From the NCBI GenBank assembly GCA_026874595.1, contig CM049307.1, positions 43,218,362-43,282,361 on the forward strand: DNA of 64,000 nt, given 5' to 3'. How positions within the stretch are numbered: position 1 is the stretch's first letter; each line of letters starts with the position of its first letter. The DNA comes from Sipunculus nudus (taxonomy: Eukaryota; Annelida; Sipuncula; Golfingiida; Sipunculidae). The translations under genes and the position numbers were made by a program. The notes below the pieces were generated by a model that saw only the letters and a list, made by a program, of their open reading frames with translations, was not told the DNA's origin and ran no database searches. Shown piece by piece: positions 12,211 through 25,601 of this stretch.

Positions 12211-13400
12211 CTAGATGTGTCGGAACGACACGAATGCCCCCGCCTGGGGCAAATTAGAAACATTTGTAAAATTTTGAAACATTTTTTAAGTTCAGGAGGT
12301 GTCGTATGGTCAAAAGTAGGTCAAGAAGGGCAAAATGCAAACTCGATCTGTAACGGGTCATTATCAAGCAACACACCAAAAATCATGCAGTATATGCAGG
12401 CATTGTGAAAAAAAGTCCATACATGTGCATTTTCAATAAAAATTTCTGTCTTTCATAAAATTTTCTATGTTTAGGAGCCGTTAAACAATCAAAAGTAGGT
12501 CAACCGGGACGAAACGCGAACTCGATCTGTAACTGGTCTATATCTGCCCACACACCAAAAATCAGGCCAATATCTGCAGGCATTGCGAAAAAAAGTCCGT
12601 ACATGTGTATTTGTCATGAAAATTTCTATTTTTCATGAAATTTTCGAAGTTAAAGAGGCGTAAAACGTTCAAAAGTAGGTCAACCGGGACGAAACGCAAA
12701 CTCGATCTGTGACTGGTCTATATCTGCCCACACACCAAAAATCAGGCCAATATCTGCAGGCATTGCGAAAAAAAGTCCGTACATGTGTATTTGTCATGAA
12801 AATTTCTATTTTTCATGAAATTTTCGAAGTTAAAGAGGCGTAAAACGTTCAAAAGTAGGTCAACCGGGACGAAACGCGAACTCGATCTGTAACTGGTCAT
12901 TATCTGCCCACACACCAAAAATCAGGCCAATATCTGCAGGTATTGCGAAAAAAAGTCCGTACATGTGTATTTGTCATGAAATTTCATATTTTTCATGAAA
13001 TTTTCTATGTTCAGGAGCCGTAAAACGGTGAAAAGTAGGTCAACCGGGACGAAACGCAAACTCGATCTGGAACTGGTCTATATCTGCCAACACACCAAAA
13101 ATCAGGCCAATATCTGCAGGCATTGCGAAAAAAAGTCCGTACATGTGTAATTGTCATGAAAATTTCTATTTTTCATGAAATTTTCGAAGTTAAATAGGCG
13201 TAAAACGGTCAAAAGTAAGTCAACCGGGACGAAACGCGAACTCGATCTGTAACTGGTCCATATCTGCCAACACACCAAAAATCAGGCCAATATCTGCAAG
13301 CACTGCGAAAAAAAGTTCGTACAACTGTTTGATTTCGGAATGACGGAAGGACGGACATGGGTAAAACTATATGCCCCGGCCACATTGTGGCGGGGGCATA
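12211..13400 (-). mobile_element. pearl/HINE-like non-autonomous element with six ~180-bp tandem repeats (copy A)
   Basis: On the minus strand the 3' end is GTGTCGTTCCGACAC (6-bp stem, 3-nt loop), AT, CTAG, TTT. The 5' end is TATGCCCCCGCC followed by CACAATG and GGCCGGGGCATA, which also pairs with itself and with GGGGCATTCG at the other end. Six tandem units of about 180 bp begin near 12300, 12485, 12665, 12845, 13025 and 13205 (AAAAGTAGGTCAACCGGGAC, ATCAGGCCAATATCTGCAGG). Bivalve pearl elements and HINEs are known to carry such core tandem repeats; assignment to them is inference. No coding capacity. Confidence 0.7.
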
Positions 13401-13800
13401 AAAATATGATTTTGAAATGAGGCACATGCTAGTTTTGTGTGGTAATAAATATAAGTTGTATTATGAGTTGTTGGTGTTTAGCTTATAATATGTATGATTT
13501 TGATAGTTTCTTTGGAGACAGGAAAGAGATTGATTTCATTGATTTAATTAACAAATGGAGTGCTTTTGTCATACAGATTTTGACTTGGCCATATAACTGA
13601 TAAGCAGCACATATAAGATAAGAGTTTAACTATTTATTAAAATTTAATAACCAATATTGTGCCAAATATAATCTTTATTAAAAATAATAAGAGAATCATA
13701 TGTTTTTAAAGCAAAATATAACTGAAATGATTATTAAAATAATATTATAGAATATATTCATGAATGCATTCATGAGAATCATATGTTTTTTTAGCCAAAC
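13397..13800. repeat. about 400-bp repeat, first member (copy A)
   Basis: AAATATGATTTTGAAATGAGG through ATTCATGAATGCATTCATGA is repeated with about 90% identity at 14285-14660. It is the right flank of the pearl-like insertion; the second member shows the uninterrupted site. Confidence 0.8.
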
Positions 13801-13826
13801 AATGAGGTTGAGAATCCAAAATATAA

Positions 13827-14243
13827 ACAAAGGACCCATGGGTCACGGCGCCCAGCTTAAGTTTGAAATCTTTGCAAATGCAAAATATGAAAAATATTCT
13901 ATTGTAATGTTTTTCATTTATATAAGCATATGAGAAGCTAAGAGGAAAGGGCCCTCCTACCTGGTTATAGTAAAGTTCTAAATATATGATTGCAAACTAA
14001 TAGTCTAACAAAACTGTCACGAAGGAAAACAGTAAAAGTTTTGAGATACTATGATGCATATGAAAAATTTACAGATAGACCGGCAAGTAGACAGAATGGA
14101 CTTATACCTTTATTTCACTTTCAAGGGAATAATGCATTTAAGTTTATATATTAGTCTATTTTTTTGGCATATCCACTTTTTCCATTTATAGTTTTTATCT
14201 GATTCATTTTTTTATTTACAAATTTTATAAATTTGTAATAAAA
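13827..14243 (+). repeat. HT head plus about 350-bp repeat shared with the TMC intron (copy A)
   Basis: The head ACAAAGGACCCATGGGTCA (13827) is followed from about 13893 by a block starting ATTCTATTGTAATGTTTT. The block ends near TTTATAAATTTGTAATAAAA and recurs at 24743-25094 and, more diverged, at 56668-57030. Confidence 0.8.
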
Positions 14244-14750
14244 ACAAGGGACCTATGGGTCACGGAGCTCAGCTGTTATATATGATAAAAAAATATGATT
14301 TAGAAATGAGGAACCTGCTGGTTTTGTGTGGTAATGAATATAAGCTGTATTATGAGTTGTTGCTGTTTAGCTTATGTATGATTTTGATAGTACCTTTGCA
14401 GACAGGGAAGAGGATTGATTTCATTTATTTTATTAACAAATGGAGTACTATTGTCACACAGATATTGACTTGGCCATATAACTTATAAGCAGAACATATA
14501 AGAGTTTAACTATTTATTAAAAAAAATTACAAATATTGTCCCAAATATAATTTTTATTAAAAATAATAAGAGAATCGTATGATCTTTTAAAATGAAATAT
14601 AACTGAAATGATTATTAAAATAATATTAAAGAATATATTCATGAATGCATTCATGAATACATTTTGAAAGTATTTGCACTGGTATTCTATATTTTCATTT
14701 TTACCTGAATTCCCATTCTTTATGCAAGAAATTTTATAATGGAGTACATA
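14244..14750 (+). repeat. HT head plus empty-site copy of the 400-bp repeat (copy A)
   Basis: ACAAGGGACCTATGGGTCA at 14244 is followed by CAGCTGTTATATATGATAAA, which continues directly into AAAATATGATTTAGAAATG. This is the same sequence as that around the pearl-like element but without it. Confidence 0.8.
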
Positions 14751-17700
14751 ATCCTCAGATATGAGCAATTTTCATTTAAAACAAATATACAGGTGGACGT
14801 AATGACAAAACGATTGCAGATGGCGCCACTAGTTGCGTACATGATGAAGGAATCCAAGATCTATAGATATGCACAATTTCAGGCAAATAGGGCAAACCAT
14901 CCTCAGAAAAGGGCATTAATTAATTCTACAAAAACGGAAAGGTAGCTGGCGCCACCTGTCTGGTTAAAGAAAACTTTCAAAGATGGACATGCCAAATTTC
15001 GGACCAATACCTGGAACCACTCCAGAGATAAAAGCTATTTTCACGAAAAACATATGTACAGATGGACGCTTCGGCAAAACGATTGCAGATGGCGCCACTG
15101 TCTTAAATACAAGATGGAGGTATCCAAGATCAATGTACAGGCACAATTTCGGCCCAATCTGTCAATATGTTTTAGACTTATAATGCTCACAGTACTGTCA
15201 AGCATTGATGGGGTATTAAAAGGCACGAAAACAAGAGAAAGACAGAAGTTAGCGCCACCTGTCTTCCACAAAAGACAAAGCTACTTAAGAACTTTGGTCA
15301 ATTTGATTTTTTGGACGAGTGCATGCATCCCTTATTGAGATATTTATGATTTAGTGTGATTTTAACCATATATGGCAAGTCAAGGTCAAGTTCACTCTCA
15401 TAGGAAAGGTCATGACCCCAATTTAAATATACATCATCCCATTACCCATATCTATGTATATGCATAATATGAAAGAAATCTGTCCTTTAGTTTTTTACTT
15501 ATAATGCTCACAGTACTGTTAACCCATACAAAAATATATATGGAGTCACCCACTGGAGCTGCCCATGTGCTGCACATGCGTAGCTCAGTGGGCTGCACAG
15601 GGGAAATTTACCATGCAAATGAGGGAGCTGCCCACTGGCAGCTTTGCCATATATGGGCAGGTCTTCCAGTGGGCAGCTCAATGGGTGCCTACTGAGCGGC
15701 CCTCTGAGCATGGATAGCTCAGTGGGCTGCACATGGGCTGCACACAGGTAGGTCAATCAGTGGGCTCACTTTGAGCCCCACACTGTTCTAGATCAGATGA
15801 CATTATAGGCAGTTCACACCATGTTAAGGTTGTCTATACCTTGCACCCCTGTGTTTACAGCACATGAAGTTAAGCCGAAGCTGTTAAATGATCGAATACT
15901 CAATTTCGTATACCAATGGACAATTGTATTGACAGGTCTTTCTCTACAGTTATTCTTTATCTTAAAAAGATTCTTTTCAATTTTACTTGCAGCATGATAA
16001 ATATATTGCTATTGCTATGTGCCTGCCTTGAAAAAAGTTATGTAAAGGCAATTGTATCCTGCTTATAGTCCTTAGGATTAACTCAAGAACATCAGAAGTA
16101 CCACATCATACAAACAGAAATAATATTAGTTTAGACAATTTGCATTTGCAAATGCATGAAGTGCCCCACATAGCACAAGTCTAATTAAAACTTCAGAATG
16201 ATTAAGATAGTCGGCTGACCTTATTTCTAAAATGAACTTGATCAAGTTGAGCTAATCGTAGAAAATGTTCTTTTCTCAGAATTAATAAAAAAAAATAAAA
16301 TAAAAAATTTACTTTAAAATTATCACACATGTTGTTTTCATTTGTTATATTTTCGCATATTTTAAGAGGTGCAGACCAGACCACTTTGACCAGTTTGGTC
16401 CACAATTTTGGGCTGGACTGGCAACACTAAACCCAAGCGACTATCCTTGGAACGTACTAGTCTGGACCTTCCCACAACATCCCTTTTGAACTAATTAATA
16501 GGCTTGTACTTTGGCTGAATATGTTATATATGTTATGTTTCAACCTGTAGAACTTGAACAGTGTGCTTGTGTTTTGTTGGGAGCTTCTAATAAACACTCT
16601 TCCACCACAATAAATGTAGTACAATCAATGGCACAAATTATTTTCCAGCAAGATATCTGATCTATTTTAAACAGAATTTCTGGGCTTATATATGAAGGGA
16701 AGGGGGGGGGGGGGAGTCAGCCAGTTTATTTTAGTTAATTTTTTTCAGCTGAGTTTCCTATGGCCTAATAAAATGCCCTAAAATGCAAAAATCTGAAGTG
16801 ATCGGAAAGATTGATAAAATGAAAATGACTGGACAATATCCCGCAGTTTATTCACAGCCTTTTATATTTCAGTGCATATTTATTCTCAGACTATTGTACA
16901 AATATATTCCTCTTTATAGAGGTCAAACTCTTTTTACACTGGTTGATAACGTGTTACATAAAGCATTTTTTAACAATGGGTGCATGATATTTTGTTATAA
17001 TAATATGCATTCTTATTCTTTACAGGCATTTCATTGAAATAAATAGGGCCTACTAATAGGTGTTTTTTCCGTAGATTCTGGTATCAGTATTACAGTGATA
17101 AGGCTGTGAGAAGGATGATCTTATTTTAATTACTACGACCAGTGTTGACCGCCCATTGTGGCTCTAATGCTTGCTGATTGACTGGATTGGACAAGTCACT
17201 AAAAATATATTGTTCTTTAGTTTAAATGTAGAAAATTGTCATTATTTGCATTATATGTAAATGATTATGGTCATATTAACACCAATTTCAAGCTATCATC
17301 ATGGTAATTAAATGAAAAACATAATAGGAATTCAGAAGTACTTGGAAGTACTGTTGTGTAAAATATTTAGCTCAGCATCTGAGCTATATATAGTTATGAT
17401 CAATGTATTTTGATCCATCTGTATATCAGTCTATCTGTTCATCCAATACACAAACACGTTTTGAAACTGTTTGACCTATAAATCTGAAATGTGGCATATT
17501 GTTAGATGTTCCCAAGATCTACCAATCTGAAAACTGGGTAACTGCCACTATGTTCATTTAAGAAAAAATGACAATCCTCAATTTTCCATTAAAAACCTAT
17601 TATTACACCAGACGGCCTGATATCAAAACCACTTATCTACTTTTGTTCATATTTAGTAGCATAAATATCCCTTTATATATTTCCTACGTATATATGCAAG

Positions 17701-18728
17701 AAATTAAGTCAATACAACATAATTTCTTGAAGTTATGGGCAAAATATTTTTCCCCTTACTTGAAAATTGTTCAAGTTAGAGATATTTTTTTCAAGGTATG
17801 ACTTTATTTAAATAATTTTCCATTTTTTTTTTTAGATTTATTAGCATCAAATATAAAATCAGTGAATATATATTTAATAAATATATAAATTAACAAATTC
17901 TGGTCTAATTTTGATCAGGAATCGAATTGAATTTCGATTGAAAAATTTAGTAAATTAAATTAAACTTAGGTCATGGCAAATTTTTTCCTGTAACTACTGG
18001 TGATTTAATTTTCACAGAATGTTCACATAAAGATATAGTCTGTTATAATTAAATCTGTAAAATAATATAATAAAAGATAAAAATTAGGCTAGTTATTGAA
18101 GTTTTCATGGATGCTAATTATTGCTTCCACTTGTTAAGCTCCAGGCAGGCCACTTCTGGTCACTAGAGGTCATTAAATACAGTTGTTTTATACCTGATTA
18201 AAAATGCTTAACTGCTGTCACAGATGTGTACATCTATTCTCATATACCCCCCACCCCCACCCCCCGTGTGTTATGTAATAATTGTTATTGTATGAACTGT
18301 ATTTTCATAAATGTAAAGCTGTTTCCACTCTTCCACTCCAATATAAATGCCTCTTGAAATCTAGGTGCCATGTTGTGGTAATGTAGCATTTTTTAAAGAA
18401 ATTGTCTTTTTAAATAATTTTAACATATCAAAATGTAATTAAATCCATTAGTATGCATAATTTGATAATATATAAAATTCTGAATTATTAATTCTAAATC
18501 AAGTTTAATTTTCAGATAGTTATTGTTTTGCAATTTTTTAAATGTATTTTGAGGTAAAAAAATAGATATATTTATTTGCATAATGTTATTTTACCTTACA
18601 AAATGAGGGATAAATGTTGATGCAAATTTAGTATCCTGGATCAATTTATATATTCAGATATATTTTTATACTGCGAATACATATAATTTATGAATTTGGA
18701 AAAGAATTATGTTAAACTAGCTGATAAA

Positions 18729-18742
18729 CCCGGTATACCGGG
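18729..18742 (-). repeat. CCCGGTATACCGGG palindrome (copy B)
   Basis: Copy B counterpart of the 7879-7892 palindrome, followed on the minus strand by TTTATCAGCTAGTTT. Confidence 0.8.
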
Positions 18743-19667
18743 CTTATTACTGGGGTTGGGGAGATATATTAACTGAGATGTGGAATGTTGGCTCATTTTT
18801 TATTCTAAATGATAACGAAAATATAGGTTTTCAGCGGGAAACTGTCTCAATAAGATATAAATAAATAATTTAACATTTATTTTGTTGCGCTGTGCTCGTG
18901 GCACAAAATTCATACCCCGGTATGTTTACCTTGAAGACCTATTCAGTGATGATGTTTACATTGCAAAACGGAAGGAGACGGGGGGGGGGGGGGGGCATTC
19001 CGGTTTTTGATGATATTTGACTGGATTCTATCGTTGGACGTATAAAGATTAGGTTGATGTGAGGAACACATGAAAGAATTATCAAATGTACGTTGCGAGG
19101 AAACTTTTTCTGTAGAAAGAAACAGAAATATGCATACATTTTCATCGTATCAGACACATTTTGAGGCCTTAAACCCCCGCCACCCCTACCCAACCCAGTT
19201 CCTGAAATTCAGACCTTGAATTAGGTCATTAATCCTCCTGGGTTCAACTCTCCAATTCATAAAGCGAGAAACATGTGTTTTTCTCTTTTACTGACCACGA
19301 ACGTGTTTGAGAGCCTCGTACAAGTGTGTCGAAATACTCAAATCCCTCACTGAAAGCAAGCGTTATTCATATGAACAAGTCTGTGGGTGAGTGACCACGA
19401 TGCACACTTTCCGGTCATTGCCGAAGGCAGTTCGGCTGTGCTCGGTCTAACCTAAGTGCAAGTCAGTAAAAACGAAAAAAATCACTCAAAATTATTTGTA
19501 CATAAAAAATTACTTATTCTCATATCGCCTTCTAAGAGAATTGATCAGAGCTAGCTGAACAAACCAGAACTTCCACATGGCAGCAAAAATGGCTGCCTTT
19601 CCCTCCAAAATTATTTAAGCCAATCACATTTGTAAAAGACAGACACTGCTGCCTGCTGAGACAACAG

Positions 19668-19860
19668 GAGCTGCCCACTCACTGCCCACTGTAACAGAAA
19701 CTAAGTCGGAGCTGCCCACTCGATCACTGCCAACTGAGTCAAACTCTAAGTTGGAGCTGCCTACTCACTGCCCACTGAGTCAAAATCTAAGTTGGAGCTG
19801 CCCACTCACTGCCCACTGAGTCAAAATCTATTAGTTGGAGCTGCCCACTCACTGCCCATT
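19668..19860. repeat. minisatellite, 41-46-bp unit (copy B)
   Basis: Counterpart of 8818-9009, identical as far as compared. Confidence 0.85.
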
Positions 19861-20108
19861 CCTTAGAGAAAATAATAAACATATTGTAAACTTATATTAC
19901 TTGACTAAACTTCTCCCAGTCACGCTCTCGTTCAAGCAAGTTTGTGGCACTTGTGGCACACAGCCACAACACACAAATTCGGTAACTTAGGTAACCATTT
20001 TTTATTCTTCTTGTATTAAGTATATGATAAAAATGTCCATACACAGAAACTGTCCTAGGTGCCGAGTCGCCAAAGTGGAAATCTGCCATAATTATACCAT
20101 GGTTTTTG

Positions 20109-20664
20109 TTCTCTCTCTCATTTGAATATAACCAATAACATCCCCCATTCATTCCATTGGTCAGATGGGTGAGGTGAACTCCACCCCCTATACTGGCCAA
20201 TGAAATGAGAGTTTGTTGATTATACCCTGACATATACAAGGACTACATACAGTGTAATTATACGTTATCCTGATATCATCTATCTGTGTGTGCTCTTAGC
20301 TGACCAAACATCACGGGACCCCCCATTAGTGGTCACCCTGATGAGATCAACACCTTTACCCTGATGAGATTAACAGATTAGGATCTGGCCTGTACAAATA
20401 CGGGACCCAGTGACCATGACTAGGAGATCAGTTCCCAGGCATCATGGAACAAAGGCTTGTTATACATGTGTGATATGTCACAAGGTAATGCAGAGGTTTG
20501 AATGTATACGAAAGATTAAATTCACAAAATCAGTAAAGTTATAATCATAATTAAAATATTCCTATTATTGAGAACAGCTGCAAATGAGAGAGAGAAGCCC
20601 ATTGAACTCATTTAAGTGTGACATGAAATACAAGAATATACAACCTATCATGCCAAATCTTACA
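20109..20664. repeat. 556-bp direct duplication, first member (copy B)
   Basis: Counterpart of 9259-9814. Confidence 0.93.
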
Positions 20665-21188
20665 CTCGCACACCACCCATGATAAAAAAAAGAAAATCAG
20701 AATGATTTTCTTTTTTTTTAATACATATATAAAGTCCTTAATGTGAACCTATATAAATATGTGTATACCAATGGCTAATTTATATTGTCACATTTATCCC
20801 AGAAGAACAAGATTTGGCATGATAAAATACAAGTACATAAATTAATAATCTAAATGACAACTTATGTGAACATGTCTTTTTTATAAAAAAAAAATATGCA
20901 AATTGATATTATAGTACACATTTCTTAAATATTCATAAGCATCAGTTCATTGACCGTATAGCATGTGGATGCCCGAGCATCTCACCCTCTGGGGAGACAT
21001 TATTGTGGTCTTAGTCCCCAGAGGTGCTTCCTCGCTTTCATTTCCCTGCCTGCTTCCCTCCACAGTGCAGAATACCCTTGCCCTCGGTCTGGGCCTCGTA
21101 TAATTAAATAATTTTCCAGAAAATTTCCTCCTTCGTAAGTCCATTGCAGTGGTGCTGATACACAACACAATATAATACACTACAACTC

Positions 21189-21191
<3 letters not shown>

Positions 21192-21243
<52 letters not shown>
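21192..21243. repeat. (TA)n microsatellite (copy B)
   Basis: Counterpart of 10342-10392 with a small length change. Confidence 0.95.
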
Positions 21244-21248
<5 letters not shown>

Positions 21249-21590
21249 ATGACATGGTTAAACCAATTGTAATTAAAGAAAATTTTAGTCAAACTTATTT
21301 CCAACTTGCTTATACATACACCTTGCCAAATCTTATGATTTACATTGAAATCCAGTCTTTGCTGTATACATCAGCAATCAGACTCGTACATAAAGTTAGT
21401 CTCATCTGTACCTTCCACCAGTAAGATCTAATGTTCATGAAAACATCAATATACAATACATAAAGCCTAGTACAAAACAGCAGGAATTACAGTTTATATA
21501 AAAAAAGGTGGAATTCAATTTTTAATTTGCTCAAAAATAAAGTAAATTTAATAGTTATACATACTGAAGAATCATGTTTACATAATGGGC

Positions 21591-22146
21591 TTCTCTCTCT
21601 CATTTGAATATAACCAATAACATCCCCCATTCATTCCATTGGTCAGATGGGTGAGGTGAACTCCACCCCCTATACTGGCCAATGAAATGAGAGTTTGTTG
21701 ATTATACCCTGACATATACAAGGACTACATACAGTGTAATTATACGTTATCCTGATATCATCTATCTGTGTGTGCTCTTAGCTGACCAAACATCACGGGA
21801 CCCCCCATTAGTGGTCACCCTGATGAGATCAACACCTTTACCCTGATGAGATTAACAGATTAGGATCTGGCCTGTACAAATACGGGACCCAGTGACCATG
21901 ACTAGGAGATCAGTTCCCAGGCATCATGGAACAAAGGCTTGTTATACATGTGTGATATGTCACAAGGTAATGCAGAGGTTTGAATGTATACGAAAGATTA
22001 AATTCACAAAATCAGTAAAGTTATAATCATAATTAAAATATTCCTATTATTGAGAACAGCTGCAAATGAGAGAGAGAAGCCCATTGAACTCATTTAAGTG
22101 TGACATGAAATACAAGAATATACAACCTATCATGCCAAATCTTACA
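21591..22146. repeat. 556-bp direct duplication, second member (copy B)
   Basis: Counterpart of 10739-11294, with the same flanking inverted-repeat extension. Confidence 0.93.
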
Positions 22147-22910
22147 ATATCTTGAGCTGCCCACTGAGCTGCCTACTAAAAAATCAGTGGGCAGGAGCTG
22201 CACATAGTCCCTGCCCACCAAACAGTGGGTAGCACATGTGTAGCACATGGGTGGCCCATGGGCTGCCCACTAAATATTTTAGTATGGGAAGTGGCAATGA
22301 TGAGGGTATTAAATGGCACGAAAACAAGAAAGGATAATAGGTAGCACCACCAGTTTCCGGTACATGATAACATCATCTAAGATCTTCGGTCAAGTTGATT
22401 TATGGATCAATCCGTGCAAGATTTCTTGAGATCAAGGTCACGGTCACTCTCCTAGTGAAGGTCATGACCCCAATTTAAATATACATCATCCTAAAACCTA
22501 TGTCTGTGTATATGCATAATATGAAAGAAATATGTCCATTAGTTTTTGACTTATAATACTCACAGTACTGTTAAGTGGAATTAATGGGGGGTATTATATT
22601 AATGGCATGAAAACAAGAGAAGGATAACAGGTGGCGCCACCTTTTTCGGGTACATGACAACACTATCTAATATCTTCGGTCAAGTTGATTTCTGGATCAA
22701 TCCATGCAAGATTTCTTGAGATATTTAAGAATTTGTGTGATTTCCCCCCAAAATGGACTTATTCAAGGTCAAGGTCACTCTCCTAGTAGAGGTTATGACT
22801 CCATTTTAAATAGGCTTCGTCCTCTTACCCATATCTATGCACATGTAAAATTTGGTTAAGATCCGTAAAATATTTTTTGGGTTATCGTGTCCAAACGAAA
22901 TCTCTGCGGT

Positions 22911-22941
<31 letters not shown>

Positions 22942-23062
22942 GAGACGGCGCAACCGTGCCTAAACCATAGTATCTCCAGACTCTGTCTGACGATACAATG
23001 ATGCTTACAGGATATAACAAGGGACCCATGGGTCACGGCGCTCAGCTGTTATATATGATAAA

Positions 23063-24251
23063 CTAGATGTGTCGGAACGACACGAATGCCCCCGCCTGGG
23101 GCAAATTAGAAACATTTGTAAAATTTTGAAACATTTTTTAAGTTCAGGAGGTGTCGTATGGTCAAAAGTAGGTCAAGAAGGGCAAAATGCAAACTCGATC
23201 TGTAACGGGTCATTATCAAGCAACACACCAAAAATCATGCAGTATATGCAGGCATTGTGAAAAAAAGTCCATACATGTGCATTTTCAATAAAAATTTCTG
23301 TCTTTCATAAAATTTTCTATGTTTAGGAGCCGTTAAACAATCAAAAGTAGGTCAACCGGGACGAAACGCGAACTCGATCTGTAACTGGTCTATATCTGCC
23401 CACACACCAAAAATCAGGCCAATATCTGCAGGCATTGCGAAAAAAAGTCCGTACATGTGTATTTGTCATGAAAATTTCTATTTTTCATGAAATTTTCGAA
23501 GTTAAAGAGGCGTAAAACGTTCAAAAGTAGGTCAACCGGGACGAAACGCAAACTCGATCTGTGACTGGTCTATATCTGCCCACACACCAAAAATCAGGCC
23601 AATATCTGCAGGCATTGCGAAAAAAAGTCCGTACATGTGTATTTGTCATGAAAATTTCTATTTTTCATGAAATTTTCGAAGTTAAAGAGGCGTAAAACGT
23701 TCAAAAGTAGGTCAACCGGGACGAAACGCGAACTCGATCTGTAACTGGTCATTATCTGCCCACACACCAAAAATCAGGCCAATATCTGCAGGTATTGCGA
23801 AAAAAAGTCCGTACATGTGTATTTGTCATGAAATTTCATATTTTCATGAAATTTTCTATGTTCAGGAGCCGTAAAACGGTGAAAAGTAGGTCAACCGGGA
23901 CGAAACGCAAACTCGATCTGGAACTGGTCTATATCTGCCAACACACCAAAAATCAGGCCAATATCTGCAGGCATTGCGAAAAAAAGTCCGTACATGTGTA
24001 ATTGTCATGAAAATTTCTATTTTTCATGAAATTTTCGAAGTTAAATAGGCGTAAAACGGTCAAAAGTAAGTCAACCGGGACGAAACGCGAACTCGATCTG
24101 TAACTGGTCCATATCTGCCAACACACCAAAAATCAGGCCAATATCTGCAAGCACTGCGAAAAAAAGTTCGTACAACTGTTTGATTTCGGAATGACGGAAG
24201 GACGGACATGGGTAAAACTATATGCCCCGGCCACATTGTGGCGGGGGCATA
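23063..24251 (-). mobile_element. pearl/HINE-like element with 180-bp tandem repeats (copy B)
   Basis: Same element as 12211-13400. The only difference I noticed is one T fewer in a T run near 23840. Both share the same insertion site, so it was present before the 10.85-kb duplication. Confidence 0.7.
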
Positions 24252-25094
24252 AAAATATGATTTTGAAATGAGGCACATGCTAGTTTTGTGTGGTAATAAA
24301 TATAAGTTGTATTATGAGTTGTTGGTGTTTAGCTTATAATATGTATGATTTTGATAGTTTCTTTGGAGACAGGAAAGAGATTGATTTCATTGATTTAATT
24401 AACAAATGGAGTGCTTTTGTCATACAGATTTTGACTTGGCCATATAACTGATAAGCAGCACATATAAGATAAGAGTTTAACTATTTATTAAAATTTAATA
24501 ACCAATATTGTGCCAAATATAATCTTTATTAAAAATAATAAGAGAATCATATGTTTTTAAAGCAAAATATAACTGAAATGATTATTAAAATAATATTATA
24601 GAATATATTCATGAATGCATTCATGAGAATCATATGTTTTTTTAGCCAAACAATGAGGTTGAGAATCCAAAATATAAACAAAGGACCCATGGGTCACGGC
24701 GCCCAGCTTAAGTTTGAAATCTTTGCAAATGCAAAATATGAAAAATATTCTATTGTAATGTTTTTCATTTATATAAGCATATGAGAAGCTAAGAGGAAAG
24801 GGCCCTCCTACCTGGTTATAGTAAAGTTCTAAATATATGATTGCAAACTAATAGTCTAACAAAACTGTCACGAAGGAAAACAGTAAAAGTTTTGAGATAC
24901 TATGATGCATATGAAAAATTTACAGATAGACCGGCAAGTAGACAGAATGGACTTATACCTTTATTTCACTTTCAAGGGAATAATGCATTTAAGTTTATAT
25001 ATTAGTCTATTTTTTTGGCATATCCACTTTTTCCATTTATAGTTTTTATCTGATTCATTTTTTTATTTACAAATTTTATAAATTTGTAATAAAA

Positions 25095-25126
25095 ACAAGG
25101 GACCTATGGGTCACGGAGCTCAGCTG
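25095..25126 (+). repeat. HT-element head (copy B, third)
   Basis: ACAAGGGACCTATGGGTCA at 25095. The next matching tail downstream on the same strand is at 27643-27677, so a 2.6-kb element is possible. Confidence 0.7.
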
Positions 25127-25601
25127 TTATATATGATAAAAAAATATGATTTAGAAATGAGGAACCTGCTGGTTTTGTGTGGTAATGAATATAAGCTGTA
25201 TTATGAGTTGTTGCTGTTTAGCTTATGTATGATTTTGATAGTACCTTTGCAGACAGGGAAGAGGATTGATTTCATTTATTTTATTAACAAATGGAGTACT
25301 ATTGTCACACAGATATTGACTTGGCCATATAACTTATAAGCAGAACATATAAGAGTTTAACTATTTATTAAAAAAAATTACAAATATTGTCCCAAATATA
25401 ATTTTTATTAAAAATAATAAGAGAATCGTATGATCTTTTAAAATGAAATATAACTGAAATGATTATTAAAATAATATTAAAGAATATATTCATGAATGCA
25501 TTCATGAATACATTTTGAAAGTATTTGCACTGGTATTCTATATTTTCATTTTTACCTGAATTCCCATTCTTTATGCAAGAAATTTTATAATGGAGTACAT
25601 A

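Larger units (their letters stand above)
3906..14750. repeat. tandem segmental duplication, copy A (10845 bp)
   Basis: This segment is repeated directly by 14751-25601 in the same orientation. Left edge: AATCCTCAGATATGAGC at 3905, joined at the junction to GGAGTACATA. Right edge of copy A: GGAGTACATA at 14741-14750. Substitutions found by eye: 6366 T versus 17215 C, 11796 C versus 22648 G, 11892 T versus 22744 C. The other differences are in homopolymers and the (TA)n tract. Junction microhomology is about 1 bp. No gene is contained. Confidence 0.95.
14751..25601. repeat. tandem segmental duplication, copy B (10851 bp)
   Basis: Second copy of the same segment, ending GGAGTACATA at 25592-25601. 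It then continues into single-copy sequence (TTCATATTCGTATTTAAA). The offset to copy A grows from 10845 to 10851 bp through small length changes in G, T, A and TA runs. Confidence 0.95.

Noticed and set aside
12300-13330. Regular repeats as a CRISPR array
   Set aside because: Units are contiguous 180-bp tandem copies without spacers, in a eukaryotic intergenic mobile element.
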